A stretch of DNA of 64,000 bases, taken from assembly GCF_011751765.2 (NCBI RefSeq), contig NZ_CP061169.1, positions 2,790,001 through 2,854,000 on the forward strand. The letters run 5' to 3'. A model generated the notes under the pieces. The model was not told the origin of the DNA. It worked only from the letters and a program-made list of their open reading frames with translations, and searched no databases. Source of the DNA: Paramicrobacterium chengjingii. GTDB lineage: Bacteria > Actinomycetota > Actinomycetes > Actinomycetales > Microbacteriaceae. How positions within the stretch are numbered: position 1 is the stretch's first letter; every line of letters starts with the position of its first letter. The position numbers and the translations under genes are program-made. Shown in pieces: positions 43,951 to 54,500 of this stretch.

Positions 43951-44211
43951 TTAGCGGCCCGAGCCGGCGTAGGGCAGAAGTGCCATTTCGCGGGCGTTCT
44001 TGATTGCCCGTGCGATCAGGCGCTGTTCCTGCACGGAGACACCGGTGATGCGACGTGCGCGGATCTTTCCACGCTCTGAGATGAACTTGCGGAGTGTGGC
44101 GACGTCCTTGTAATCAATGACGCCGACACGAATTGACTTCGCCGGGGCGGATGCCTTTGCACCCTTACCGCGGGAAGGCTTGCGGCCCTGGCCGCTCGAC
44201 TTTCCAGCCAT
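43951..44211 (-). CDS. rpsR: 30S ribosomal protein S18, cysteine-free
   Basis: 86 residues with a basic, disordered N-terminus and the S18 core [20 protein letters not shown] then [21 protein letters not shown]. Where zinc-binding forms carry cysteines (KVCxFC type), this reads [14 protein letters not shown] with no cysteine. GAGGA lies upstream of the ATG at 44211. It sits in the main S6-SSB-S18-L9 operon, so it is probably the housekeeping copy even though it is zinc-free. Confidence 0.94.
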   Translation of the reverse strand: MAGKSSGQGRKPSRGKGAKASAPAKSIRVGVIDYKDVATLRKFISERGKIRARRITGVSVQEQRLIARAIKNAREMALLPYAGSGR

Positions 44212-44276
44212 AGTGGTTTCCTCTTCGTGAAGATTCGGTGTGACGGCACGTTTACGCAACCCTCACACGCATGTAT

Positions 44277-44786
44277 TTAGAACGGGGTTTCGTCGCCGTA
44301 GCTTCCGGGTGTTGCCCACCCATCGCCGCCACCCGACTGGGGCTGCGACTGTGCTGCGGGTGCCCACGGCTCGTCGTTCTGGCCGGGCGCGGACTGAACA
44401 CGTCCTTGTCCGCCGCCAGACGACTGCGCACGGGTAACCTGCGCCGTTGCATAGCGAAGGCTCGGGCCGATCTCGTCGACATCAAGCTCGATCACTGTGC
44501 GCTTCTCGCCCTCGCGGGTCTCGAACGAACGCTGCTTGAGACGACCCTGAGCGATGACGCGGCTGCCCTTGGTGAGAGTGCCTGCGACGTGCTCAGCGAA
44601 TTCACGCCAAACGCTTGCACGCAGGAAGAGTGCTTCACCGTCTTTCCACTCGTTCGACTGACGATCGAACGTGCGGGGAGTGCTTGCGATGGTGAAGTTG
44701 GCAACCGCAAGCCCTGACTGCGTGTAGCGCAGCTCAGGATCGGCGGTGAGGTTGCCCACCACGGTGATGACGGTTTCGCCAGCCAT
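44277..44786 (-). CDS. ssb: Single-stranded DNA-binding protein
   Basis: 169 residues. The OB fold begins [20 protein letters not shown] and includes [20 protein letters not shown]; the Gly/Gln/Pro-rich linker leads to the acidic tip GDETPF at the C-terminus, which docks partner proteins (the DDDIPF-type tail). It protects single-stranded DNA at the fork. It lies between rpsF (gap of four bases) and rpsR (about 65 bases). Confidence 0.96.
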   Translation of the reverse strand: MAGETVITVVGNLTADPELRYTQSGLAVANFTIASTPRTFDRQSNEWKDGEALFLRASVWREFAEHVAGTLTKGSRVIAQGRLKQRSFETREGEKRTVIELDVDEIGPSLRYATAQVTRAQSSGGGQGRVQSAPGQNDEPWAPAAQSQPQSGGGDGWATPGSYGDETPF

Positions 44787-44790
44787 GGGA

Positions 44791-45153
44791 CTAGGCGCCC
44801 TTGCTTGCCTTGCGCGCGGCCTTGGCCTCGGCGCGCTGCGCTTCGAAGGCGACCTGAGCGATCGCTTCTTCTGCGCGGAGCACCTTCGTGCGCATGACAG
44901 CCTCGGAGAGCTTCAGCTGGCGGTCGAGCTCCTGAGTAGACTCGCTCGTCGCTGTGAAGTCGACGACGGCGTAGATGCCCTCGGACTTCTTGTTGATCTC
45001 GTAAGCCAGACGGCGGCGACCCCAGATGTCAATGTTGTCGACAGTGCCACCGCCATTGCGGATGACGTTGAGGAACTTGTCGAGGCTCGGTGCAACTGTG
45101 CGCTCGTCAATCTCCGGGTCGAGGATGACCATGAGTTCGTACTGATGCGTCAC
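44791..45153 (-). CDS. rpsF: 30S ribosomal protein S6
   Basis: 120 residues: [38 protein letters not shown] and [20 protein letters not shown] cover the S6 fold, followed by an Ala/Lys-rich tail. A GTG start with GGAGGTGG upstream. S6 pairs with S18 in the 30S platform. First gene of the operon, with a leader hairpin listed separately. Confidence 0.96.
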   Translation of the reverse strand: MTHQYELMVILDPEIDERTVAPSLDKFLNVIRNGGGTVDNIDIWGRRRLAYEINKKSEGIYAVVDFTATSESTQELDRQLKLSEAVMRTKVLRAEEAIAQVAFEAQRAEAKAARKASKGA

Positions 45154-45181
45154 TAACCCACCTCCTTCGGTCTTGATCGGC

Positions 45182-45196
45182 TGCAGACGTTCTGCA
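45182..45196 (-). promoter_or_regulatory. Leader hairpin of the rpsF operon
   Basis: TGCAGA (45182-45187) and TCTGCA (45191-45196) form a six-base stem with a three-base loop, about 30 bases before the rpsF start. Downstream on the transcript are two CCG-containing segments, GCAGCCGATC and GACCGAAGG, which recall the CCG element of the S6:S18 autoregulatory RNA. I could not model the full fold, so this is only a candidate. Confidence 0.25.
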
Positions 45197-45291
45197 ACAG
45201 GAGGGTTGTAGCATCGTGGCTCGCGTTCATGAAGTGAACACGGGCAACTTGGTTATGATACCCGACGCCGGGGCGAAGAGCGAACGCGCGA

Positions 45292-46653
45292 TCAGTTCTT
45301 TGAACCGATTGCCCCATTCGCCGCGGCCTGGGCTTGTTCCAACCCGTCAAGCGGTTTCACCGTCCCCGCGAAAATCTCCTTAAAGATGGGGTCGAACTTC
45401 TCGTAGCCCTTGCTGTAGTTCGGCCCCGTCGGCGCGGGGATCGTTTTGCCATCGGAGACGACGTCGAAGAACGGCGACACATCGACGTCTTTCTTGCTCC
45501 AGTAGTCGAAGTAGGTGTCTTGAGCTGCGACCACGCCGGGCACGGCCGCGCCGTCTGCCCCAAGATAGGCGTTGCCCTTCTCACTTCCGAGCCACCCGAG
45601 CACCTTCTTGATGGCATCCGTCTTCTCGCTTGCCGCATTGCCCGCGGCCACGATGCCGTTTGTCACAGAAACGCGCCCCTCAGGACCAGACGGGATCTTG
45701 GCAACGCCCCAATCGAAGTCGGCATTGTCGGCGACGTTTTTGAGGTTGTAAAGCCCCGATTGGAACATGGCCATCTTGCCCTGGTTAAACGCATTGAGGC
45801 TGAAGTCGGCGTCATCGTTCGTGTCGGCGGCCGAGGGCGCCACGTGATACTTGTTGATCGCCTCCACGAGGTAGTTGACGGCCTTCGCAGACTTCTCATC
45901 TGCGAACGCAAACTCGTCACCGTCTTGGAACGCACCGCCGTTGGAGCCGATGAAGGGCAGCAGAATCGCCTGCAGATCGTAGGCGATGTTTGTGCCGTAC
46001 TGCTCGAGCGAATCGCCGTCGAAGCCCTTGGCGTCACCGGCTTTGCCGCTCGAGTCGAGCGTGAGCTTGCGAGCGACCTCCAGATAGGTGTCTGCAGCTG
46101 CCTCGCTCGACTCCTTCTCTTTGTCGGGCTTTTCGGGGTTCCAGGAAAGGTCATCCAGTTGCTCTGGCGTCACCCCGGCCTTCTCGAGCAGGTCGGCGTT
46201 GTAGTAGACAGCGATGCCTGCGTCGTACAGCTGAGGCACGCCCCAGAGCGTACCGTTGCGCGTGAACTGATCGACAACGCTTGGCTCCCACGCTTCGGCG
46301 GCGGCAGAGCCCATGACAGCACCGACGTCCAGGAGGTTGCCCGAGTCGACATAGGCACCGTAGTAGGAGTTGTTGATCCAGTAGACGTCGTCCATGGTGC
46401 CGCCGGCGACATCGGTGCGGAGCTTCGACCAGTAGTCAGCCCAGGGAACGACGTTGATGTTCACCTTGATGTTCGGGTTCTGCTCTTCGAACTCGTCGAA
46501 CGAGGCCTCGTAGGCCTTGGCGACCGTTTCGTCCCACAGCCGAAAATTAACTGTTGTGGTGTCTGCCTCGGTCGTGTCTGACGCAGCGCAGCCAGACAGC
46601 ATAAGGGAGGATGCTGCCACCGCCGCTGCAATCGTAAGGATTCGCTTCGCCAT
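45292..46653 (-). CDS. Sugar ABC transporter substrate-binding lipoprotein
   Basis: 453 residues. The signal ends LMLSGCAASD (lipobox). The mature protein is a family 1 solute-binding protein: VNFRLWDETVAKAYEASFDEF, NINVVPWADYWSKL and MDDVYWINNSYYGAYVDSG, with many surface Trp/Tyr residues for carbohydrate stacking. It is the last of three genes, 12 bases after the permease, so it delivers ligand to that transporter. Substrate not predictable; no local ATPase (a shared MsiK-type ATPase is usual in actinobacteria). Confidence 0.88.
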   Translation of the reverse strand: MAKRILTIAAAVAASSLMLSGCAASDTTEADTTTVNFRLWDETVAKAYEASFDEFEEQNPNIKVNINVVPWADYWSKLRTDVAGGTMDDVYWINNSYYGAYVDSGNLLDVGAVMGSAAAEAWEPSVVDQFTRNGTLWGVPQLYDAGIAVYYNADLLEKAGVTPEQLDDLSWNPEKPDKEKESSEAAADTYLEVARKLTLDSSGKAGDAKGFDGDSLEQYGTNIAYDLQAILLPFIGSNGGAFQDGDEFAFADEKSAKAVNYLVEAINKYHVAPSAADTNDDADFSLNAFNQGKMAMFQSGLYNLKNVADNADFDWGVAKIPSGPEGRVSVTNGIVAAGNAASEKTDAIKKVLGWLGSEKGNAYLGADGAAVPGVVAAQDTYFDYWSKKDVDVSPFFDVVSDGKTIPAPTGPNYSKGYEKFDPIFKEIFAGTVKPLDGLEQAQAAANGAIGSKN

Positions 46654-46665
46654 TCGGGACTTTCT

Positions 46666-47550
46666 CTATTTGAAACCGGTAATGGTGATGGACCTGACGA
46701 TGTGCTTCTGAAAGATCAGGAACACGATCACCAGCGGGACGAGGGCTAACGTCGTCGCGGCCATCACCAGCGTCCAATTGCTCGTGTACTGAGATTGGAG
46801 GCTAGCAGTCGCGACCGTGATCACACCCCACGTCTTCCCCGTTGTCACCACGAGTGGCCAGAGAAAACTGTTCCACGCAGTGACAACGGTGATGAGCGCC
46901 AAAGTGACGATAATTGGTCGCGACAACGGAACCACGATACCCGTCATGATGCGAAAATGCCCGGCGCCGTCGATGCGGGCAGCGTCGACGAGATCCCGAG
47001 GGATGCCTCGGAAATACTCTCTCAACAGGAAAACTGCGTATGGACTGCCGAACATGAAGGGCAGAACAAGCCCCCAGAAAGTATTGCGAAGTCCCAGCTG
47101 AACCATCATGAGGTACAGCGGAATGACGAGCACGACCGCGGGAACCATGAGCGACGACAGGTACGTCCAGAACAGGATGCTACGGCCAGGAAACTCGATA
47201 CGGGCAAATGCATAGGCGGCCATGATCGAGAAGCAGAGCTGCCCAACGAGAAGCACTGCCGTCATGGCGAGAGTGACGCCGAGCGAACGACCGAAGCCGA
47301 ATGCGCCGCCGAGGAGTTCACCGAAATTTCCGAGCGTTGCCGGATTGGGCAACGACACTGCGCCCTCTTGTGCGAACTGCGTTGGCGTAGTGAACGCGGT
47401 CATCACGCTGAATGCGAAGGGGAGAAGCGTGACGGCCGCGCCGACAAGCAGAAGTGCGTACACGCCAAGGGCCGTGAGCGCACGGCGCGATGCCCGCGCA
47501 GGCGGTGTTCTCACCGGCATCCGGAGTCTTTCGCCGCTACGAGAGGTCAT
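46666..47550 (-). CDS. Carbohydrate ABC transporter permease (MalG type)
   Basis: 294 residues with six helices. The EAA loop region LVDAARIDGAGHFRIMTGIVVPLSRP and the C-terminal VPLVIVFLIFQKHIVRSITITGFK typify MalG-like permeases (the last cited as a segment). The ATG at 47550 overlaps the upstream permease stop by 14 bases; a longer frame from 47625 is unsupported. Confidence 0.88.
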   Translation of the reverse strand: MTSRSGERLRMPVRTPPARASRRALTALGVYALLLVGAAVTLLPFAFSVMTAFTTPTQFAQEGAVSLPNPATLGNFGELLGGAFGFGRSLGVTLAMTAVLLVGQLCFSIMAAYAFARIEFPGRSILFWTYLSSLMVPAVVLVIPLYLMMVQLGLRNTFWGLVLPFMFGSPYAVFLLREYFRGIPRDLVDAARIDGAGHFRIMTGIVVPLSRPIIVTLALITVVTAWNSFLWPLVVTTGKTWGVITVATASLQSQYTSNWTLVMAATTLALVPLVIVFLIFQKHIVRSITITGFK

Positions 47551-48493
47551 AGGTAGTCCTCCCGCGAAAGTACAGCTGCTGAGCCACGGTGATGATGACG
47601 AGCAGCACGAGCAGCACGACGGCAATGACGCCCGCCTGACCCAACTCGAATGTTGAGAACGCCTCCGTATACAAACGCATGGCGACGACGTCGGTATAGC
47701 CCAGAGTCCCCGCGTCGGTCACGGCGTGCGGACCACCCTTGGTGAGCGCGTAAATCTGATCGAAGAGCTGAAAGACGCTGATGACACTCGTGACGAGCAC
47801 AAAGAACATGGTGGGTCGCAGCAACGGCAGCTTGATGCGCCAGAAGATGGCTGAGGTTCCGGCGCCGTCGATACGCGCGGCATCGACAATGTGCCGAGGA
47901 ATACTAAGCAGACCGGCGACGAAGAACAGGGTGATGTAGCCGACGTTCGTCCAGATGACGACAGCGGCGACGCTCGGCAGTGCAAGCGCCGGGCTCGTCA
48001 GCCATTCGATTCGCGAGCCAATGAGTGAGTTCAGTAGACCGTTCGTCGGCGCGAGGATCCATTTCCAGACGATGCCGAGAGCAAGCGGCGCACTGATCCA
48101 TGGCAGAACATAGATCACTCGAAATACAGCGCTCCCCGGAAGACCCCGCGTGAGAAGCGAAGCGGCGAACAATCCGAGGGCAGTTTGAACAGGAATCACG
48201 ATGACAACGAAGATTGCGGTGACGAAGAGCGAATTGAGAAACGCGGCGTCCCCGAGCACGTTCTCGTAATTGTCAGTTCCCACCCACACCGGAGCACTCA
48301 GCAGATCCCACTGGTGGAAGCTGAGCCACAGCACGACGAGAATCGGGAAGAGCAGAAACGCAACAAGGCCGAACAGGCTCGGCGCAAGAAGCAGATATGC
48401 GGAGGAAACCTCACTGCCTCGTCGACTACGACGGCGAGGCACCCGAGGCGTCTGTGACACCGCGGGCTTCGCGGTATCGCTCACGCCAGGCAT
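47537..48493 (-). CDS. Carbohydrate ABC transporter permease (MalF type)
   Basis: 318 residues. Six helices, starting SSAYLLLAPSLFGLVAFLLF after a basic N-terminus; the EAA loop reads IVDAARIDGAGTSAIFWRIKLP. It pairs with the MalG-type protein. The ATG at 48493 is the best start though it lacks a clear ribosome site, so the transcript may be leaderless. First gene of the operon; no regulator gene adjoins it. Confidence 0.85.
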   Translation of the reverse strand: MPGVSDTAKPAVSQTPRVPRRRSRRGSEVSSAYLLLAPSLFGLVAFLLFPILVVLWLSFHQWDLLSAPVWVGTDNYENVLGDAAFLNSLFVTAIFVVIVIPVQTALGLFAASLLTRGLPGSAVFRVIYVLPWISAPLALGIVWKWILAPTNGLLNSLIGSRIEWLTSPALALPSVAAVVIWTNVGYITLFFVAGLLSIPRHIVDAARIDGAGTSAIFWRIKLPLLRPTMFFVLVTSVISVFQLFDQIYALTKGGPHAVTDAGTLGYTDVVAMRLYTEAFSTFELGQAGVIAVVLLVLLVIITVAQQLYFRGRTTYDLS

Positions 48494-48549
48494 ATATTCG
48501 ATCGTATCGACCTTGGCGACGAGAACAGTATTCTCCGGATGCCCGCGGG

Positions 48550-50004
48550 CTACGCCTCGCTCGATGCCCACCATTCTTTGAGGCGACGCGTCGCCTCCTC
48601 CTCACCGAGGATCCCCTCGTCAAGACGAAGGTCGAGCAGCCATTTGTACGCCTGCCCGATTTCGGGGCCTGGCCCAATACCGAGCACCGCCTGAATGCGG
48701 TTGCCGTCGAGCTCGGGCCGCACGGCTTCAAGCTGCTCCTGCTCTTGGAGTTCGTCAATGCGTGCCTCGAGGTCGTCGTAGGCGAACGCAAGACGATCGG
48801 CCTTTCGCTTGTTGCGTGTCGTCACATCGGCGCGAGTCAGCATATGCAGTCGTTCGAGCAGGTCTCCGGCGTCGCGCACGTAGCGGCGCACAGCCGAATC
48901 GGTCCAGGCACCCTCGCTGTACCCGAAGAAACGCAAGTGCAATTCAATGAGTCGGGCGACCGACTTGATGGTGTCTGAGTCAAAGCGCAGAGCCTTCAGT
49001 CTCTTCTTTGCGAGCTTCGAACCGACAACATCATGGTGATAGAAGCTCACAGCCCCACCCGGCTCAAGCCGCCGCGTCGCAGGCTTTCCGATGTCGTGCA
49101 GAAGAGCAGCGAGCCGCAGCACGAGATCGGGCTCCCCGCCCGGGTGCCTCTTCGTCTCGTGGCCGATCGCCTGGTCGAGCACCGTCAGCGAATGCTCGTA
49201 GACATCCTTATGGTGGTGATGCTCGTCGGTTTCCAGCCGCAGTGCCGGCACCTCGGGAAGCACGATTTCCGCAAGACCGGTATCAACAAGCAGACGGATG
49301 CCTCCACTCGGCGCGGCGGTGCAGAGCAGTTTTGCCAGCTCAGTCTGCACGCGTTCGGCGGAAACGATCTCAATGCTCGGCGCCATTTCCTGCATAGCAT
49401 CTTGCACCTCATCGGCGACGAGGAAGCCGAGCTGACTCGCAAAACGGGCAGCGCGCATCATGCGCAAGGGGTCGTCGCCGAAGCTCACCTCGGGAGACGA
49501 CGGCGTGCGCAGCGTGGCGTCAAGCAGGTCTTCGACTCCGCCGTGCGGGTCGACAAGCTTCACGTCGGGAACACGCAGGGCCATGGCGTTGACGGTGAAG
49601 TCACGTCGCTTGAGGTCGTCGTCGAGCACGTCGCCAAACGCGACAATGGGTTTGCGCGTCTCGCCGTCGTAAGCATCGGCACGATATGTCGTGATCTCGA
49701 CGGTGTCTGAAACGGCATCCTGCCCCTCGCCCGTAGTGATGCGGGCGCCGATGGTGCCAAACTCCCTGCCGATGTCCCACTGGGCGCTCGAAAGAGGTGT
49801 GACGATCTCGAGAATCTCGTCTGGCCGCGCGTCTGTCGTGAAGTCGTAGTCGTGCACCGGAACTCCAAGCATGGCATCGCGCACCGGCCCGCCGACAAGT
49901 GAGAGCTCTCGTCCAGCATCAGCGAACGCCGTCGCGACGCGCTGCACGACGGGTGAGTCGGCGAGAGTCTTGAGTCGTTCGAGGGCCTCGGCCATGTTCA
50001 CCAT
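48550..50004 (-). CDS. cca: CCA tRNA nucleotidyltransferase
   Basis: 484 residues. [20 protein letters not shown] supplies the GGxVRD and DxD active-site motifs of class II nucleotidyltransferases; [14 protein letters not shown] and [18 protein letters not shown] are conserved neck elements; an HD domain follows ([17 protein letters not shown]). It adds or repairs the 3' CCA of tRNA. ATGs at 50004 and 49995 are both possible; neither has a good ribosome site. Confidence 0.92.
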   Translation of the reverse strand: MVNMAEALERLKTLADSPVVQRVATAFADAGRELSLVGGPVRDAMLGVPVHDYDFTTDARPDEILEIVTPLSSAQWDIGREFGTIGARITTGEGQDAVSDTVEITTYRADAYDGETRKPIVAFGDVLDDDLKRRDFTVNAMALRVPDVKLVDPHGGVEDLLDATLRTPSSPEVSFGDDPLRMMRAARFASQLGFLVADEVQDAMQEMAPSIEIVSAERVQTELAKLLCTAAPSGGIRLLVDTGLAEIVLPEVPALRLETDEHHHHKDVYEHSLTVLDQAIGHETKRHPGGEPDLVLRLAALLHDIGKPATRRLEPGGAVSFYHHDVVGSKLAKKRLKALRFDSDTIKSVARLIELHLRFFGYSEGAWTDSAVRRYVRDAGDLLERLHMLTRADVTTRNKRKADRLAFAYDDLEARIDELQEQEQLEAVRPELDGNRIQAVLGIGPGPEIGQAYKWLLDLRLDEGILGEEEATRRLKEWWASSEA

Positions 50005-50095
50005 GATGACAATCGTAAATGAGCCCGGCGGCGAGCGCGCGCCGGCGTCGAGCGACATGGCGACGGTCTTGCAAACTGTCGCCTAGGGTTGAGCG

Positions 50096-51559
50096 GTGAC
50101 ACCTTCTCCCTCCACCCTTCAGGCATTGCGGCGCCCACGCGTGCTCACCACCGAAGTGCTGGCCGGCATCGTCACGACGCTCGCGCTCATTCCCGAAGTG
50201 ATCTCGTTCTCGATCATCGCCGGCGTCGATCCGAAGGTGAGCCTGATCGCATCGGTCGTGCTCGCCGTCTCGATGTCGTTTCTCGGCGGCCGCACGGCCA
50301 TGGTCACGGCGGCCGCCGGCGCCGTTGCCCTCGTTGTCGCGCCACTCGTCCGTGACCAGGGCACCGAGTATCTGCTGCCAACGGTCATTCTCGCCGGGCT
50401 CGTGCAGATCGTGTTTGGTCTCTCGGGGCTCGCGCGTCTGATGCGGTTCATTCCGCGCTCGGTGATGATCGGATTCGTGAACGCCCTCGGCATCCTCATC
50501 TTCGCCGCCCAGGTTCCGCACCTGCTGCACGTGCCCTGGCTCGTCTACCCGCTTTTCGCCCTGACGATCGTGATCGTCATTGGGCTTCCCCGGCTGACGA
50601 AGGTCGTTCCCGCACCGCTCGTCGCCATTGTGGTGGTCACCGCCATCGCCATGATCGCGAACCTCGGCGTTCCGACGGTTGGTGACCAGGGCGAGGTGTC
50701 TGGCGGTCTTCCTGGCATCACTCCGCTTCTTGTTCCGCTGAACCTCGAGACGCTGCAGATCATCTGGCCGACCGCGCTCAGTGTCGCGTTCGTCGGGCTC
50801 ATGGAGACGTTGCTTACCGCGAAGCTCGTCGACGACATCACCGACACTAAGTCGCACAAGGGCCGTGAATCGTGGGCACTCGGCGTCGCCAACATGCTCG
50901 CGGGGCTCTGGGGCGGCATTGCTGGCTGCGCCATGATCGGGCAGACGGTGGTGAACGTCAAGCTGGGGCGTGCGCGGACCCGCATCTCGACATTCGTCGC
51001 AGGGGCGTTTCTTCTGCTGCTCGTCACGGTGCTGAGCGACATCATGGAGCAGATTCCTATGGTCGCGCTCGCCGCGGTGATGATGGTCGTCGCCGTATCG
51101 ACGGTGAATCTGCACAGCATCCGACCCTCGACACTCAGGCGCATGCCGCTCTCAGAGACGGCGGTGATGGTGGTGACCGTCGGCATCGTCGTGGCGACGA
51201 GCAACCTCGCGATCGGTGTTGGCGCGGGAGTGATTCTCGCGATCATGCTCTTCGCACGCCGCGTGGCGCACGTCGTCAGCGTGACGCGCACCGTCACCGG
51301 GACATCCGTCACCTACACGGTGGTCGGCCCGCTCTTCTTCGGCAGCAGCAATGACCTTGTTGAGCAGTTCTCGTATGCAGAGGACTCCGGAACTGTGATC
51401 GTCGATCTGACGGCGGCGCAGATCTGGGATGCCTCAACAGTGTCTGCCCTGGATTCCGTGCAGGCGAAGTATGACGAGCATGGCGTCGCGGTCTCATTCA
51501 CCGGACTCGACGAGAGGTCAACGCGGTTCCGCAACCGTCTCTCCGGCACTCTCCGGTGA
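50096..51559 (+). CDS. SulP-family anion transporter with STAS domain
   Basis: 487 residues, GTG start with AGGG upstream. About ten to twelve helices: ALIPEVISFSIIAGVDPKVSLIA is the SulP entry motif, and FVGLMETLLTAKLVDDIT and NMLAGLWGGIAGCAMIGQTVVN are also typical. The C-terminal STAS domain runs from VIVDLTAAQIWDASTVSAL to the end. Sulfate, bicarbonate or other anion transport; the substrate is not clear. Divergent from cca. Confidence 0.88.
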   Translation: MTPSPSTLQALRRPRVLTTEVLAGIVTTLALIPEVISFSIIAGVDPKVSLIASVVLAVSMSFLGGRTAMVTAAAGAVALVVAPLVRDQGTEYLLPTVILAGLVQIVFGLSGLARLMRFIPRSVMIGFVNALGILIFAAQVPHLLHVPWLVYPLFALTIVIVIGLPRLTKVVPAPLVAIVVVTAIAMIANLGVPTVGDQGEVSGGLPGITPLLVPLNLETLQIIWPTALSVAFVGLMETLLTAKLVDDITDTKSHKGRESWALGVANMLAGLWGGIAGCAMIGQTVVNVKLGRARTRISTFVAGAFLLLLVTVLSDIMEQIPMVALAAVMMVVAVSTVNLHSIRPSTLRRMPLSETAVMVVTVGIVVATSNLAIGVGAGVILAIMLFARRVAHVVSVTRTVTGTSVTYTVVGPLFFGSSNDLVEQFSYAEDSGTVIVDLTAAQIWDASTVSALDSVQAKYDEHGVAVSFTGLDERSTRFRNRLSGTLR

Positions 51560-51597
51560 GCGTTGTCGTGTCGGTTCTCCGTGAGAGCATGTGAGGC

Positions 51598-54500
51598 GTG
51601 CCCTTCGACGCGCTCCCCCAGATCGCACCGGATTCAGCCGCGCGCTTTGTCTCCGACGCGATGCTCCAGCGCGCTCGGTCGTATGCCTCGGGCGGGGCTG
51701 TCACCGACATGGTCTGGACCGCTGACTCTCGCATTCTCACGTCGAGCGTCACCGGAACCGAACGGCAGCCCTATCGATGCACCATCGCGCTTGTGCCGTC
51801 GGGAACGATATACACGGTCGAGCGCGCGTCGTGCACCTGCCCCGTCGGGCTTCGTTGCAAGCACATCGCGGCGACACTTCTGGTCTGCGCAGGGGAGCAG
51901 CTGCGACGCTCGGCGCAGAAACCGAACGAACCCGCGTGGAAGTCAGCTCTCGGCGCCCCGCCGCCCACGCCAACGGGCTCGGTGCCGTCAACGTCGCTCG
52001 CACTCGGCTTCGAGCTGAGACGGCGCGCGGTATCGACGAGGCGACATGCTCCGCAAACGCCGGCGACGCCAGAGGACGTCGTCGACGGCCTCTCGCTCAG
52101 ATTGCGCGTTCGCCCGCTTCTGCCTGGCCGACGCGGCGGCTGGATCAAGGGAAACCTCTCGTGGCGCACGCTCGCGCACCAGCAACACCGGCTGGGCCTC
52201 GATTCAGAGCAACTGCTGTGGTTCACGCAGTTTCTCGGTCTCTACGACGCAACCCGCAACCTTGCGCTGTTTGGAGACACCGAGACTGTGCCGCTCGATG
52301 AGTTTCGCAGCCCACTGCTGTGGACCCTGCTCGCCGACGCCGAACGCGTGGGCGTCACGTTTGCCGGGTTCACGCGCGGTCTCACCGTGTCACTCGGCTC
52401 AAGCGCCACTGTGAGTCTCGATGTGCGTTCCGCAAGCGATGGGCTCCGCCTGTCGCCCCGCGTCGAGATCGACGGCGATACGTTCCGCGCACAGAACGTC
52501 TTCGCGATTGGAACGAGCGGGCTCTATGCGACCGCGGTGCGCGGCGACAGCGGCATTCAGGTGACTCTTGCCCCCGCACGCACTCCCCTGACGCCCGAGG
52601 CTCTCGCGATGTTGAACCGCACGGATGCTGTCGCCATTCCGACGACCGACGTTCCCGAGTTCTTCAGCGACTACTACCCCCGCGTCAGCGCCGGAATCCC
52701 AGTGACCAGCAGCGATGACTCCGTCGACCTGCCCGACGTGGCGCCGCCAGAGCTCGTGCTCTCGGCGACCTATGGCACCCGCGACGCTCTGACGCTCGGC
52801 TGGCACTGGGAGTATCACGACCCGCAGCGCACTCTCCACCTCACACCGAGTCTGGGTGAGCGCCGTGATGCCGACACCGAGTCCGCAACGACGGCTCAGG
52901 TTGAACGGGCTTGGCCCGACGTGCAATGGTCGACGTCGCACACGCTCCGCGATGTCGAGACGGCCGAGTTCACGGAACACGTTCTGCCTGTGCTCGAGTC
53001 GCTTGATGGGGTGCGCGTCGATGTGTCAGGCACGCGACCGGAATACCGCGAGCTCACAGAATCGCCTCACGTCGCCATCACGACTGTCGAGACCGAGCAG
53101 AATGATTGGTTCGACCTCGGCTTCGTGATCACGATCGAGGGCCGAACAATTCCGTTCATCGATCTCTTCAACGCTCTGGCTCGCGGCAAGAAGAAGCTGA
53201 AGCTCGTCGATCGCACCTACTTCTCGCTCGCGCACCCCGCGTTCGACAGGTTGCGCGAGCTGCTCGACGAGGCAGATTCTCTCGACGAGTGGGAGCCGGA
53301 CAAGCCGAAGATCAGCCGATACCAGGCGAGCCTCTGGTCTGAGTTCGAAGACCTCGCAGACGAGACGCATGAGGCGGTGTCGTGGCGAAATTCCGTTGCT
53401 GCCCTCGCCGGCGGCACGATTGCCGAATCTGCTGTACCCAAGGCTTTGAACGCAGAGCTTCGCCCCTACCAGGTGCACGGGTTTCAGTGGCTCGCGTTTC
53501 TTTGGCAGCACAGCCTTGGCGGCATCCTCGCCGATGACATGGGCCTCGGCAAGACCCTGCAGGCGTTAGCGCTCATCACGTACGCGCGAGAAGAAAAGGG
53601 AACGGATGCCGGGGAGCCGCCGTTTCTCGTCGTCGCCCCGACCTCCGTCATCTCCACGTGGCAGTCCGAGGCGCAACGCTTCGCCCCGCATCTTGACGTA
53701 CGCGTCATCGAGGCGACGCAGGGCACGCGCAAGACGCCGCTCGCGCAGACCGTTGCGGGTGCCGACGTCGTGATCATGTCGTACGCCGTCATGCGCATTG
53801 ACGCTGCACATGTCGCGGAGCGAACCTGGGCGGGCCTCATTCTCGATGAGGCGCAGTTCGTCAAGAATCCTGACTCCAAGTCGCACGCGGCGGCGAAAGA
53901 CATTCGGGCACCGTTCCGTCTCGCCATCACGGGCACCCCGCTCGAGAACTCGCTTCTCGACCTCTGGGCCCTGTGCTCGATCACCGCGCCCGGGCTGTTC
54001 CCGTCACGGCGCCGATTTGGCGAAGAGTACGTCAAACCGGTTGAGAGCGGCGAAGCTCCGCAGCGCCTTGACCGCCTGCGAAAGCGCATTCGGCCTTTCA
54101 TGATGCGCCGCACCAAAGAGCTCGTCGCCCCCGAGCTGCCCAACAAGCAAGAGCAGACCATCTCCATTGAGCTCGCCGCCGACCACCGCAGCCTCTACGA
54201 CACAGTGCTGCAGCGCGAGCGCAAGAAGCTGCTGGGGCTCATTGACGACATCGATCGCAACAGATTCATCGTCTTTCGTTCGCTTACGCTGCTCAGGATG
54301 CTGGCGCTTGACCCCTCTCTCGTCGACGACGAGTACGTGGGAATCACAGCGAGCAAGCTCGACGTGCTGTTCGAACACGTCGAAGCTCTCGTCTCCGAAG
54401 GGCATCGCACACTCGTATTCAGCCAGTTCACGTCGTTTCTCGGCAACGTTGCCGAGCAGCTCGATGCTCGCGGCATCCGGTATTCATATCTCGATGGCTC

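Noticed and set aside
45334..46581. Plus-strand open frame opposite the sugar-binding protein gene
   Set aside because: Shadow of a well-supported lipoprotein gene; composition is not protein-like.
49919..51115. Minus-strand open frame over the SulP gene
   Set aside because: It encodes a His/Arg/Asp-rich low-complexity product opposite a clear transporter gene.
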